This document shows, in pieces, positions 25,501-47,665 of a DNA stretch of 64,000 nt. The DNA is from Piscicola geometra (lineage: Eukaryota > Annelida > Clitellata > Hirudinida > Piscicolidae). The notes beneath the pieces are model-generated. The model was given only the letters and a program-made list of their open reading frames with translations, had not been told where the DNA came from and did no database searches. Position 1 is the stretch's first letter. Every line of letters starts with the position of its first letter. The position numbers and the translations under genes are program-made. Location of the stretch: assembly GCA_943735955.1 (NCBI GenBank), contig OX030955.1:5132093-5196092 (forward strand), written 5' to 3'.

Positions 25501-26656
25501 CTACAAACTCTTCCAGTCTTGCACGATACGTCCTTGCATACTTCGTGTGCAAGTTTTTAGAGGTCTAAGAGATTCTTTTAGTTTAATTTTAATGCATTCA
25601 AATTTTTGTATTATATTCAGAGAAAAATATTTATTTATCTATTAGTGGTATTCACTTTAGGATAGGAATTTTTTCCCTGAACTGAATACATAGTGTTTTT
25701 TTGTGTGTGTCATTATACTGAATCAAATAGAAATCTTTGAAAGTTATCAGTGACCCTGCTGAACTTTGTGGGCTCTTAAGAGCACGTTTAGTGCATCCAT
25801 CACAAAAAAAAAAAATGCCAAAACTGATACGATTTGAAAAAAACGCATTACAAAAGTATCTTGATTACATGTTTCGGTTGCTACAGAGTAGACTTTGATC
25901 TTGAAAATTGTGTAACATTTGAGTGCTATTCACATTATTTTGAAATTTTTAGTTTCTAACACAGCTATGCTCAACCAGAATAAATCATGTTTTTTTGTCA
26001 TTATTTTTTTAAACTTCATAAAGTGGTAATAAAATAGTTGTGTCTGTTGCGTCACAAGGTTCAATGAGCGACCTCTAAGTATTATTCAAAACGCCTGAGG
26101 TTTTGCACAATTTTTTATCCATCAAAAGAACACGAATAAAATAATGCAAAATTGGAAATAATTTTTACTATTTTTCCAAATTTGAAAAATTTTGGAAATT
26201 TAAATTTAACCTACCAGACTTGTCTAGTTTCTCATCATCTTCTTTTTCGTCTTCATCTTCAATCTCTTCCAGGCTCATTTTTTTCGCAAACACCACTGCA
26301 TCATCCTCATCTCCACCGTCATCCTCGTCCTGCCGTAATGATGTTAGGGCTCTTACAAAAAAACTATTTTTTTCCTATTATTTTATAATCATTGATTTTT
26401 TTCTATTTGCGCTATTAAAACGATAAATTGATTAGCCCTTGGGTATTAAATATTTAATATTCTTCATCTAATTTTTTTCGATATTTATGATGAAACTGCA
26501 TATTTATAAATTATAAATTAATAAATCATATAAAAAGAGTAATACTATAATAAGTTCAGTTATAATGCGAAGGATTTAAAGCAATTATACCGTTTCTAGG
26601 GCCTTAATAGAGCCAAAGATGGCCACAAGAACGAATGCCAGCATTAGGAGCTTCAT
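19545..26656 (-). CDS. FSTL5: secreted follistatin-like protein, FSTL4/5 type
   Basis: Seventeen phase-consistent exons: 26656-26591, 26329-26215, 25540-25477, 25223-25024, 24892-24512, 24400-24197, 23972-23815, 23623-23506, 23149-22976, 22771-22637, 22307-22204, 21798-21646, 21464-21255, 21087-20901, 20615-20412, 20135-19971, 19765-19545; 952 aa. Order: signal peptide (1-20, MKLLMLAFVLVAIFGS); acidic segment (23-60); follistatin/Kazal module (61-148: CKDVSCKTGRVC, then RVCGSDGRFYASHCEL); Thr-rich segment (149-250); EF-hand pair (276-343: DKDENKLLTLSE and DVDEDDIIDIEE); two Ig domains (344-435 and 436-538); C-terminal beta-propeller-like region (539-952). This is the domain order of vertebrate FSTL4/FSTL5, which are secreted, about 850 aa, and of poorly known ligand. 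The Thr-rich and acidic segments account for the extra length. FSTL4 versus FSTL5 cannot be decided, so the symbol is approximate. Confidence 0.93.
23165..23300. repeat. imperfect tandem repeat in FSTL intron
   Basis: About six degenerate copies of a 20-24 bp unit of the type GGTGGGATGGAGATGGAATGCA lie in the intron upstream of the second Ig exon. Confidence 0.8.
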
Positions 26657-28131
26657 CGTTGGCGAGAAGTGATCACGGAAGACTTAATGACGAATAACGA
26701 CCTATATTTCGAGAATGATTTTTACAAATATTTTTATAAAACGATAAACTTAATCAATTTTGACAAGAAATATTTGATAAATTAACAAATAATGGAAACT
26801 TCATAAGAATTAACCTCTCTTAGGACGGCTATAAACCACAACTTGCACTCTTGCCGACTCAATCACATACACTTGCAAAGCACGAATGCCTTCACAGCCC
26901 TCCATGCAAGGAGACTGCTGCATGTCCAACATGCGTGCACAAATGCCTCCATCTTGAGAGCGTACACATGTGTACTACACATAAACGTGTACGCTTTCTT
27001 TCCATACACACGCACACATTAATCTATGTACGCATCATTCTGGTTCACCGATTTTCAAATACATTTTTCCAGCAACTGATACCAGATATCATACATGATA
27101 TATCTACTAATAAAAAGAAAATAGTTTTTTGCAATTGTCTCACACGATTGCCTTGGGGATACTTTTCAATACTTATTATTATTTTTTTCTGTTATTTATT
27201 CATAGCTTGATCAATATTGGAAAATGTAACAACACCATTTTTATGAACGTCTGAATCAAAAATTATTTTTTTTAATGAAGGAAAAACTGATTATTTTTTA
27301 GATTTAATGTTCAAAAAAATAAATGTATTGTATTTAGGCTTAGAATGAGAATTTTTAAAGAGAAATACGCAGCTGAATCTCTTCAAGTGTCAGATATGTA
27401 CAAAAGTTGTGGCTTCATAGCAGCGTGTGTACTTGCCATTTCAGTGAGATTAAAAGATTCAATTGGGACGCCTTTGAAAGCAGTGCCTTTGAACTTTTTT
27501 CATTTAATACCTACTGAAAGGATAGTTAATTAGTCTTTAATGAACTCTAAAAAGGCAATGAAAAGCAAATAATGCAGAGAATGCAGCTTTATACGTTTTT
27601 TAATGGTGATTTCCTCTGTAAATTCCATTTAATTTGCATTTTGCATCTATAAATAATTCATAGGGTTTCATTTTAAAAAGTAACTCGTTATATTTTTTAA
27701 GATTTCAAAATGTAAATGGACAAAAAATATAAGACGATGGGATTTTCATTAGCAACCTCATTTCACGATACAATAAAAAATCGTTTCTGAATGTCTCAAC
27801 CTTTGCACGCGAAATATTTATAAAAAGTATAAATGATATTTTAAAAAAGTAACAGATAAACAATTACCAGTCAACTCAGTATACAAGAAAATACAATAAT
27901 ACTAAAAAGGATATGAAAAAATAAGTTGTGTAAACATTAGAGAGAGTGGTCGAAACACTAGACGAAGGCACAGTTGAAATCGTCTGATGAAAGACATGCC
28001 TCGTCTCGTGACGTCGAGAATAAATTGCTGGATATTGCTTAAGAACTACACCTGCACAATCACCATGCAAACTCTCAATAATATATTATAACTCAAAAAG
28101 TAATAGACCCCTTTTTCGAACACCAAGCGTT
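26657..28131. other. FSTL upstream region / DOK7-like 3' flank
   Basis: Contains the FSTL promoter side and the 3' UTR of the DOK7-like gene. A mixed CA-rich stretch (26850-27020) reads open on the plus strand, but its content is simple-sequence-like and I do not call it a gene. Confidence 0.55.
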
Positions 28132-34134
<6,003 letters not shown>

Positions 34135-34440
34135 CTTTATTAAAACTTAATAAACAAAAGAATCGTGTGTCTATCTCTTCAATAGCATGAAAAAAGATGA
34201 AAACCAATATAAAACGAAATTTTGTAACAATAATTATTAAATCTTAAGACTTCGAATGTATTTATGTCTTGAGAGATCACTAATGGACACAATTTTTAGG
34301 TAGTTATATAACTTAATATAAATGGTCAAAAACAAATCATTCAATTTTTTGCGAATAAATTACATTTTCCATTTATGAAAATCATTACAAACGATTCCAT
34401 GTTCTTTATTACTTACCTCTAACAATTAGAGTCTAACTCA

Positions 34441-34797
34441 CATGGGCGGCGATCTTGGAGGGCTCCTGGGTTCCGGACCCCCTCACTTTTTGGTAGTAAA
34501 GGGGTCCGCCTTAATGTGCCCTTTTCCGCATTTTTCAATAAAAACATTTTAAAACTCTGTTTTGATGCGAACATAATCGTCAAGCATTGCATAAAACTGA
34601 ATTTTTACATAATAGTATTTGTAGTTTTAGTTCTAGCTGTTTAAAATATACATTTATATTGCTAAGTTAAATATACGTATTGAAACAAAAGTTGAAAAAT
34701 GTATTTTAGGTGGGGGGAGGGAAAGTCCAGATCCCCCCCCCAAGATCGTCCATGCTGGTTAGGACCCATTCAAGATTTCAGCAGATAGCCGCCCCTG
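34441..34797. mobile_element. hAT-type MITE with CAGGGGCGG ends, copy 1
   Basis: A 357-bp element flanked by a perfect 8-bp duplication CTAACTCA (34433-34440 and 34798-34805). The left end reads CATGGGCGGCGATCTTGG and the reverse complement of the right end reads CAGGGGCGGCTATCTG, giving a 14-bp terminal inverted repeat with two mismatches. The 8-bp duplication and CA-GG ends are diagnostic of the hAT superfamily. It has no coding capacity. A second copy is at 50258-50592. Confidence 0.88.
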
Positions 34798-34805
34798 CTA
34801 ACTCA

Positions 34806-36093
34806 TGACGATATTTTAAAATAAGTTGTAGAATTTGTTGACAAAATTAAATAAAGTGAATTGAAAAAGAGATAACTAAAATGATTTGTTGTAAAATGTT
34901 GAAATCACAAAGCCACATGAAGCTTTTTTTGGGTTTCTCAGGGGTTCACGCAAAACTTCTTAAGTTTTCTCTTCTTTCTTTGGTCTTTATTGTTCACAGG
35001 CTGACAGACGCATGGTTCTTATGCACCAGAGGTTTAATGCTATGGTTCGTGCAAACCTTTTTTTAATGAAAAAAAAACTTTCAATTAATCTTAAGACAAA
35101 GCTATCCTGCTTTGAAAAAATTTCTTTTAGAACCTCAATAACAAATTGTTGAAATATAATTTTTTTTAAACAAAAGTTCTGTTTGTATTTAGTTTAATGG
35201 TTGACATTCTTCAGAAGTGCTCTCAAGTATTCAATGAATTTGAAACTATAAATATAAATATTTGCAGAAGAGAACTCATTCAAAGAAACATAAATATTTT
35301 TCCAATAATCAAAGATCGCCGCGGAATCTACGAAAAAAGGATGTGGTTATAAACTCGTAAGTATTTAAAAATATAGCCTTCGTCGAAAACAATAGTTTTT
35401 TGCCAAAACATTTTTCATTGGAAAAAAATATTCATAAAAATTTGATTTTTTTTACTGCGAATGCCTAGAGTAATATTTTCAAAAACATCACTGATTGTTG
35501 AAATTGATAAAGAAAAATAACATTTTTGGCTAATTATTCCTTTAATGTCTTAAAACTTTTGGCGTTTTCGTATGCGACTTGCTTTTTATATGTATTATGA
35601 ACGAAATAGACCTTAGACAACAAATATCTCTCAAAGGCGCCCACAGAGTTTTTTTACGTGGGAAGGCAAAACAACGAACAAAAGCTCAAAAAAATAATTA
35701 ATAAAAGATATACGGGTGGACGAATACGATGGCGTTTATGTCTCATCAAGTGAGAGCCCGTTCCAGAGCACTGAGATATGGTGGAGAAAATGAAAAACCA
35801 AGAAATGGGGATTATAAAAAAATAACTATAACTAATTCCTTTTTTATTGAATCAAACTTAAATTTTATTAACGTTCTCATTTGCCGAATAAAAAAACAAG
35901 CACATCACATGCTCTACACCCCAACCACCATACAACACCCAATCTCTAACCATTACCTCTTGTTAACTTATTTCATTAAATATTTTTACCACAATTTATT
36001 ATATTTTTTGAACCCACTCTATTATCTCCTTTTGAACCCATCTTACCCCCATCCTTCACCAATCTCCACTCAATCCCTCCCCGCCTAGAAAAC
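34806..36093. other. DOK7-like upstream region / INTS4 3' flank
   Basis: AT-rich with no convincing exon on either strand. Open frames near 34881-35066 and 35729-36088 show no recognisable content. Confidence 0.55.
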
Positions 36094-39000
36094 TCAAAAA
36101 AACGAATCCTTAACGATTGAAGGATGAATTACGATAGTAGTGACATCTGAAATCACGTGATAGAACGGCACTCTCTGATTGGTAGAGCAGGATGCATTCT
36201 TATTGGACAAAGAAACGCTATTTTTAGCAAGAGTGGAGATGACGAACTGATGATCCGTCATTAGACAAACCCGGAGTTCTACCGTTGTTGGTTCGGTGGA
36301 TGAGTAATTGGAAAGATGAATGGAAGAGATGAGGCGGTGATGATGCTGATTGCGGGAGGTGAAATGGTGCAAGGGTGGTTTGTAGATGACTTGGTGGCCA
36401 TCTGCGTAGGTGGTTTGCACTACGACCTTCTTGACGTCCTGCACATTCATCAACTTCACCACCAGCGGCAGACTGAGGTTGTAGCTCTGGCAGAAGGTGT
36501 GTGCAAAGTCGGAGGAGGCTGGCTCGACCACAACCGCAGAGACAACATCTAGTTCGTTGTTGAAGTGTTGAATGCCCTTGAAACTCAACAAGTACTCTAT
36601 GCAAGAGCTGGCGAAAGTGTTTTTGTTGGTGTTCGTGTTGTTGATGGTGTTGTTGTATGGCTTGAGCATGCGGTAGTTAGATAGACCAAGCATAGAGATT
36701 AAAGAATTGACGACTGGATTCTGCTCAATTCCATGACTATGAATTGAGTCTATAAGACTCTTCCCTTTAGCGAACAGACCAAAATTATTATTGCTATTAT
36801 TAGTATTATTGGTAATCAATCCTTCAACCTTAATATCTTTTTCATAATTATCACCACCACCACTCCCACACTTCAATACTTCTAGCACAACTCTGATTAA
36901 TTGTAGATTCACTTTTTGCATGTTGCTAAGGCCGACGTACGTATTTTCCATAGTTACCAACCTTGCCTCTATTTTTTTCATACAAGGATCAGATGTTATA
37001 ACGGTTTTGGCTGTTGCTGTGATTTTGTTGTCAGGCAAGATTACATTAGTTTTGTAGTTGTGCTTGGTTGTTCTAGCGCTTGAATGTTCTTGTGCTTTTT
37101 GTTGCTTGAGGAGCAGCTTGATGAGTGGTGAGATGAGCAGGAGGTGAGAGTGGATGAAAAGACACGTGTATTTGAGGTCGGTCAGTGCATTGGACAAATG
37201 CCTGAGCTCCTTAGCGACGATGGAGAGTAACTGCACGCTGTACGCCTGATCCGCCAGTGAAACCTTGCCAAGTCTCTCTAGCACCGACGCCAGCATCAAC
37301 CTCTGAGCAGTAAGCGACTGCGTTGATGCTGATGCTAGAGACATGATGCTTGTGGTGGTGGTGCTTGGTGTGAGGGAGTACTTGTGCCAATCGTGCGGGA
37401 TGAAGAGGGGATAGAGGTTGCGCAGATGATGTATGTGCGGTAGGATGTGTGGAGGAAGGGTGGCGATGGTGGTGGGATGATGCGGTAGAGTGTTGGAGAT
37501 GAGGATGAGGATGCTGATGTAGGATGGATCGTCAATCGGCCTTTCCTTCGAGTCGAGGAATGAATGGATCGAGAGGAGAGAGGGAAGAAGTGGAGTGATG
37601 AGGGGAGCTAGTTTGGTGCCCAGACTACGCATCACCCTCCATATAGAGTGCATGTCTTGTGGGTACTTGGCGAGATTGCTGAGTAGTGCAGTGATGAGGA
37701 TGGAGAGGTGGTGATGATCGGATGGATGGAGGGTGTGTAGGAGGTTGTGGGTACAATGACGCATCTCTTTGTAGTAGTCTTTCAGCATGGCAAGCACATT
37801 GTCGAGTTGTTCGGATGTGAGGTGGTGAGTGAACGATGAGGATGATGACGACGATAGCGTTCGATTAATCTTTGTGAGACTATTTATTGAATTCAGCCTC
37901 ACCAAGCCAATATCATCATTTGCCGCATCGAACATGAAGCTGATGGAGTGATTAGTGATGTTCAGAGATGACGACGATGAAGATGATGGTACTCCTAATG
38001 ATGATATCGATGATGATGCTCCTGATGATGATGACTGATAATTCTTGCATGACAACTCGCATATGGAGTCAATACTGGCCAGTCTGACGGCTGAAACTTC
38101 ATCTTCGATTGCGTGCACAAAGGCTCCGCAAGCGCTACCAGAGATGCCCATGACCGAGCCGTCATCCTCCATGCACCACTCAGAACGCTGGAAGAGGTAT
38201 CCTTGTCTAGGATTGGTGGGTTTCTGTGGTGGCGATGATGGATGAGATCAGGATTATATAAAAATGTGAATATATTTAAACAAAATATAATTCTATCAAT
38301 ATCGATTCAAAATATTATATGAGGTTCTTAAAAAGTCATTAATTATAAAACCGTAATATAAATGAAGACCATAACCATCATGCAATTATAATAGCAATGA
38401 CAGTAGTGGTGACTAAAATAATAAGAATGATGATGGTTGTGAAGATAATGAAGATGGTTGTAGAGATAATGAAGATGGTTGTAGAGATAATGAAGATGGT
38501 TGTAGAGATAATGATGATGGTTGTAGAGATAATGAAGATGGTTGTAGAGATAATGATGATGGTTGTAGAGATAATGAAGATGATTATAGAGATGACAATG
38601 ATGATTACCGTCTTATTGATGGGCTTTTTGTCGAATGCCTGCTCCAGCAGCAGAGGATTGACTCCGTTCATCGTGCCGAGTAGCTTCACAGCCTGACACC
38701 TGACCACTGCTGACGTGTCATTCATGACGTCACACATGAGCATAAAGCACGAATCGACAAGACGCTTGGGTGTTGATGATGATGATGAAGGATTGATGGA
38801 TGGAATTGTGATGGTGGATGGCTGTTCATTCAGACAGACGTCTGGATTCTTCATCGCTATCAACCAAACTATCTTAGCAACGACCAATCGTATGTTTTCA
38901 TTATCACTCTCTAATAGAGAGACCACTTCACGCCAAAGTCTCATCCAATCTAGCCTGCAGCCTCTTTCACACCACGACAGAAGTGCTTGCAAGGCAACAA

Positions 39001-39874
39001 GACGAACTCTGCAGTCGTCGTCATACAAGTGGTTAAGCAGCACATCAAAAAATGGTGATGAATCGATACCCCCACCACCTAGCGTGTTAACACTAGATGA
39101 AACTTTATAGGAAATCTTCTTTTTCACTCCTGACACTGTAGTGTGTGATGATGGATGAATATCATCAGACCCTCTCACTCCCCTTGCAACCTCCTCTCCT
39201 TCTATGCTGAAGCTTGATTGGATAGAGGAAGTCTTGGAGTTGGATGGCACAGCATGCTGCCCAATCAGCTTGAGGCATTGGCATTTGATGGAGTGATGGG
39301 AGGAAGAGTTCAGAAGCAAGAAGATGCCTTGGAAAGCAGTGGTGTAGACTGAGTGATGAGCATGGTTGGTGCTGATGATGATGCCCAGAATGGATAAGAG
39401 TTCCCTCTTCATTGAGGTTGAATCTTGCTTGTGGATGAGTGTGATGACATCATCAAGATAGATGGAAGAATCACATAATGGATGAATTAAAAGAAGATTT
39501 AGAGCTTTGAGTGCCTTCATCTTGGAATCATCATTAGCAGCATCACTCTTGAGACGAGTGATGATGGTGTTGATGATGGCTGGAAAATGGACAGAGTTGG
39601 TGATGGTTGGGATAATTCTATTAAGAGAGTCTAAATCCTTTGTGATCTTATCAACGTCCAGGTTTTCTTGCATTAGCTTATCAGTTGAAAATCCCATCTT
39701 ATTTTTCGCTTCAGTGAATTTGAATTTATCAACATTAGAATACTCATCTATGATCTCAACATCAATTTTGAATTTTTTTTTCGGTGGCGGTGGAACACTA
39801 GAAGAAGGAATGTTTGACTTAAGATTGTCTTCGTTAAATTTGGCAGCAGCCCTTTTCTTCAATACGGCAGCCAT
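36094..39874 (-). CDS. INTS4: Integrator complex subunit 4
   Basis: Two exons, 39874-38609 and 38223-36094, join in phase 0 to give 1131 aa (human about 963). INTS4 is a HEAT-repeat scaffold of the Integrator cleavage module with INTS9/INTS11, acting in the nucleus on snRNA 3' ends and paused Pol II transcripts. Family landmarks: start AAVLKKRAAAKF; HEAT repeats such as DDCRVRLVALQALLSWCERG and DTSAVVRCQAVKLLGTMNGV; LLEQAFDKK just before the intron; SACGAFVHAIEDEVSAVRLA just after it; MHSIWRVMRSLGTKLAPLI; and a C-terminal beta domain with YADGHQVIYKPP and HRLISSIHLSNYSSTEP. Extra length comes from low-complexity Ser/His/Asn insertions in the HEAT loops. The next gene on the same strand, GLYCTK, ends about 520 bp upstream of its start. 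Confidence 0.95.
38431..38600. repeat. 21-bp tandem repeat in the INTS4 intron
   Basis: About eight copies of a 21-bp unit of the type AAGATGGTTGTAGAGATAATG fill nearly half of the only INTS4 intron, starting just after the 5' splice site (gene strand). It keeps a false Ile/Thr-rich frame open through the donor. Confidence 0.92.
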
Positions 39875-40391
39875 TTGTTACAAAGTTTTTTTGTTAAAAT
39901 TTGAAGAGCGCTAGATTTCATCAAATATTGAAGTTAATCAATTTGTTTTTATAGCGCTTTTTTTTTAAATATATCATGATTCATTTTAACTTGATATTTA
40001 AATCAGCTGAATAGTTTGAGTTCCTATTTATTTTAAATAAACAGTGTTTTTGTGTAGAAAACTTTTCTGAAAAGTAGGTGAATCATTTCTAAATATTGGA
40101 CTATAAGAATAAAAAATATTTTAATGAAACCAGGCCAAAATTGACTAGCAATCCTTTTTCATACGTCTGTCAGTAGACCAACAAAGTGTGAAAGTCTTTC
40201 GCCATAACGGCCCTCGTGAAACATCCTATAAAATGAGAGTAGATATTTAATTTTTTTTATTTTCTTTGTCACTACAGTTAAGTTTTTAAAAAAATTCATT
40301 CACACCAACAACTTACCCTTCACGAACGAGATGTGATTATAAATTTAATATTCAAAAAGAAATCGAAAAACTTTAATAACTACAATGATCA
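39875..40391. other. INTS4 promoter region / GLYCTK 3' flank
   Basis: A short interval between two same-strand genes with no coding signal. It contains an AT-rich stretch with a scrap of the 'tttatagcgctttt' dispersed motif. Confidence 0.6.
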
Positions 40392-44121
<3,730 letters not shown>

Positions 44122-45958
44122 ACTTGAAACATTTGAATATAATTTATAAAATTATATTAAATACTATTAAATCATTTTATTTAAATGTATTTATTCGGTT
44201 TGACTTTGTTATTTCAAAGTACTTTAAATTTAAAAAAGGTAAACTTTGATGTCAAGAGGGTTTAAAAAATGTATTATCAAAATGATTAATTTTTTTTTAT
44301 CTCAAATAAATAAAAGCATTTTTAATAAGAAATTATAATTTCATTAAATACTTTTAACTTTTGAACTATCGTAAAAAATAAAATTGTCTTTGTTATTTAA
44401 ATGTATTTAGTTCAAAGATAAAAGGGTTTACATTTAAATGAGACTCGATTGTTATTGTTTATGGTTACATATCTGTGTATGTTTATCTAAAAACTGATAA
44501 TAGTAACTCCAAAACGGATTTTCTATATTTCTGAATAGGTTCATGTTTCAACACATTTGGCATTCCAAATTAATTACTTTTCTAAACTACAAAACCATTT
44601 AAATCGGTAAAATTAAAATTGTTGAAACATTTAAAGAAATAATCTGAAATTAGTGAACTTTGTGAAGAAAATATTCTTAAATCATTGAATTTTGTTATGA
44701 AAATAATCTGAAATTAGTGAATTTTGTTTAATGTTTAATAATCATGAGAAATGTGAAAAATACTCCTGAAAAGAGCTTAATGAACATAAACCCATCTATA
44801 TTCTCACTTTTTTATCGAAGCAAATCTTCTATGATGAATTTACTTCAAGTGAAGTAGCAAAAGTTTCAAGCAATAAAAAACTTCAAAATTAACTATTTAG
44901 TTTAGACGAAACATATTCAGTCTTGAGTATCATACTAAAGTAGTTAACATGATGATGGTTGTAATAAAAAGAAAATATAATGATATTGGTACGATATTTT
45001 ACCACTTTGTATTGCAAAAGTGCCAGTCTTTACAAGGATCTCTTATACCATCAGCACCAGTGCCAAGAAGATTTTGCAAGGTCTCTTGAGAGATGGCTGC
45101 AGAGAAAAATGACAAACCTGTCTGAAAAATTTCAGTCTTAAGCAAGGTCTTCTTCTACACTTCCATTCTCACCCTCTAAAGCAGCGCCAAGAAGAGCCAG
45201 AAAGATGCTTTTGTAGGAATGATGATGCTGTATAAGAAATGATGATTCTGTGGTGGCGTTTAAGATGCTGTATTGGTAATGATGCTGTGACGATGATGAT
45301 GATGATGTGGGTGAGATTAGATGTGAAGAGTGGTTAGATAAGGATTTTTTGATATTTTTGACAAAATTATTTATATATTCTATAGGTGTTTTAAAAAATT
45401 TATTCTAAGTCGCCTTTGATTGATTAATTGATTGCGATAGTCATCAACCTTCTAAAACTTTTTTGTAGTTGTCTGCCTGGCAACTGATAATTAGTATGTA
45501 AGTTTATACGTTTAACTACACTAATTCTAATCGATTATTTAAAAAATAAACTATTATAGAGGTTAATTGAAAACATTTTTGATATTATCATTCTAAATGT
45601 AGTTAACTGTCTTTCAAAATAAATTAATATTTCATTATAAAAATACTGTTTTTTTATTTTTATTGATTTATTAAAATATACTGTAAAACGTTATCTTTCA
45701 ATTTTAAAATCAATCTTAATAAAATCAATATTTTATTTATTTTATTTTTGAGAAACGAAATCATCTTGAAGTAGTCAAATGCAAAAAGATAAATTTATTA
45801 ACAATTAAATTAGATAACTTCTGGATAAATCATCCAATGATACATAAATACATTATAAAACAATAATCTAATGAATATTTAAAATAAAATTTATTCAAAC
45901 TACATAGAACTACAAATGCTATTATAAAATAATAATGAAACAATCATTAAAAAATAAA

Positions 45959-45998
<40 letters not shown>

Positions 45999-46390
45999 CA
46001 TATATATGACAACGTAAGAGCAAAATGTCATTTTCCTGACGAACCTACCCTATCGATGAGTCTTATGTATAGAGGAACAGTGAAGAGAGCAGCCTATTTC
46101 ACGAGGAAAATCTTCGTGAAAGAACTTATTTGCCATATTTTCCATATTTGCCATCTATGCAGTTGAATTCACTGGATAAAGCGATCACCTGGAGAAGAAA
46201 AGTTTCGATTTTATTGATTTGATTTGATTCAATGTTATTTCAATCATATGATATGAAATAAAATAATATTAAAAATTCACCTTCATTCAATGGGAAGAAA
46301 AGTGAAGTCTTTGCAGAGCAAAAGGAGAGTGAAGACATTTGTATTTGACTTTGAAGCTGGGTTGTGCTGTGGAAGCAGTGGACAGGTTCT
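44122..46390. other. intergenic DNA between GLYCTK and the 51-bp array
   Basis: AT-rich with no supported gene. GLYCTK regulatory sequence must lie at its left end. A TA-rich tract at 45959-46008 and a TGATGATGATG run near 45290-45310 are simple sequence. The segment 45020-45210 is GC-richer but shows no clear exon. Confidence 0.6.
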
Positions 46391-46424
46391 AAAAAGTGAA
46401 ACTGAAGGGAAAAATAAAAACGGA

Positions 46425-47430
46425 TACTAAAAAGGTAGAAGCTAAAGGAGATTGGACCAAACCTAAACAAAAGGATACTAAAAAGGTGGAAACTAAGGAG
46501 GATTGGACCAAACCTAAACAAAAGGATACCAAAAAAGTAGAAGCTAAGGGGGATTGGACCAAACCTAAACAAAAGGATACTAAAAAAGGTGGAAACTAAG
46601 GAGGATTGGACCAAACCTAAACAAAAAGATACTAAAAATGTAGAAGCTAAGGGGGATTGGACGAAACTAGAACAAAAAGATATACTTTTTTGAGTAATCT
46701 TTTGTTTTGGTTTGGTCCATTCACCCTTAGTTTTTACCTTAAAGTACTCAAAAAAGGTAGAAACTAAGGAGGATTGGACCAAACCTAAACAAAAGGATAC
46801 TAAAAAGGTAGAAGCTAAAGGAGATTGGACCAAACCTAAACAAAAGGATGCTAAAAAGGTAGAAGCTAAGGGGAATTGGACCAAACCTAAACAAAAGGAT
46901 ACTAAAAAGGTAGAAACTAAGGAGGATTGGACCAAACCTAAACAAAATGATACTAAAAAGGTAGAAGCTAAAGGAGATTGGACCAAACCTAAACAAAAGG
47001 ATGCTAAAAAGGTAGAAGCTAAGGGGAATTGGACCAAACCTAAACAAAAGGATACTAAAAAGGTAGAAACTAAGGAGGATTGGACCAAACCTAAACAAAA
47101 TGATACTAAAAAGGTAGAAGCTAAAGGAGATTGGACCAAACCTAAACAAAAGGATACTAAAAAAGGTGGAAGCTAAGGGGGATTGGACCAAACCTAAACA
47201 AAAGGATACCAAAAAAGTAGAAGCTAAGGGGGATTGGACCAAACCTAAACAAAAGGATACTAAAAAAGGTGGAAACTAAGGAGGATTGGACCAAACCTAA
47301 ACAAAAAGATACTAAAAATGTAGAAGCTAAGGGGGATTGGACGAAACTAGAACAAAAAGATATACTTTTTTGAGTAATCTTTTGTTTTGGTTTGGTCCAT
47401 TCACCCTTAGTTTTTACCTTTTTAGTATCC
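46425..47430. repeat. 51-bp minisatellite array with a 680-bp higher-order duplication
   Basis: About 17 tandem copies of a 51-bp unit of the type AAGGTAGAAGCTAAAGGAGATTGGACCAAACCTAAACAAAAGGATACTAAA. Two alternating subtypes differ at 'gaagctaagggg' versus 'gaaactaaggag'. On the plus strand the unit reads as a 17-residue repeat (KKVEAKGDWTKPKQKDT); the minus strand is also open. A block ending in a reverse-oriented partial unit (from about 46681 and from 47361) occurs twice, exactly 680 bp apart. Single-A length changes in the A-runs break the plus frame at about 46585, 47165 and 47270. I treat it as a satellite, not a gene. Confidence 0.9.
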
Positions 47431-47665
47431 TTTTGTTTTATATATTTTTATTTTTAGGATTTTTTATATTAGTCCATTTTTTGTGTGAAAGGACCTTAAA
47501 GATTAAGTTAACTTTAGTCCATATATTTTATTAATATTTATTAATATTTTATTTGTCGTCTATGCTACATGTTCTTTGCTTATGTTAATGCATCGAGTCT
47601 CATTTAAATGGATCCCAGATAAAAGAACTCTTTTTTTTATTTATTAGCTGAAATTAAAGACCATT

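Noticed and set aside
26850..27210. 119-codon plus frame with several Cys and His
   Set aside because: Composition follows CA/TG-type simple sequence upstream of FSTL; no splice structure or homology recognised.
35729..36088. plus frame beginning MAFMSHQVRARSR
   Set aside because: Only the first 25 codons look protein-like; the rest is AT-rich noise overlapping the 3' flank of INTS4.
38397..38696. Met/Val-rich plus frame
   Set aside because: Antisense to INTS4 and generated by the 21-bp intronic repeat.
46240..47139. 299-codon minus frame of repeated hydrophobic residues
   Set aside because: It is the complementary reading of the 51-bp minisatellite, with no start context or independent support.
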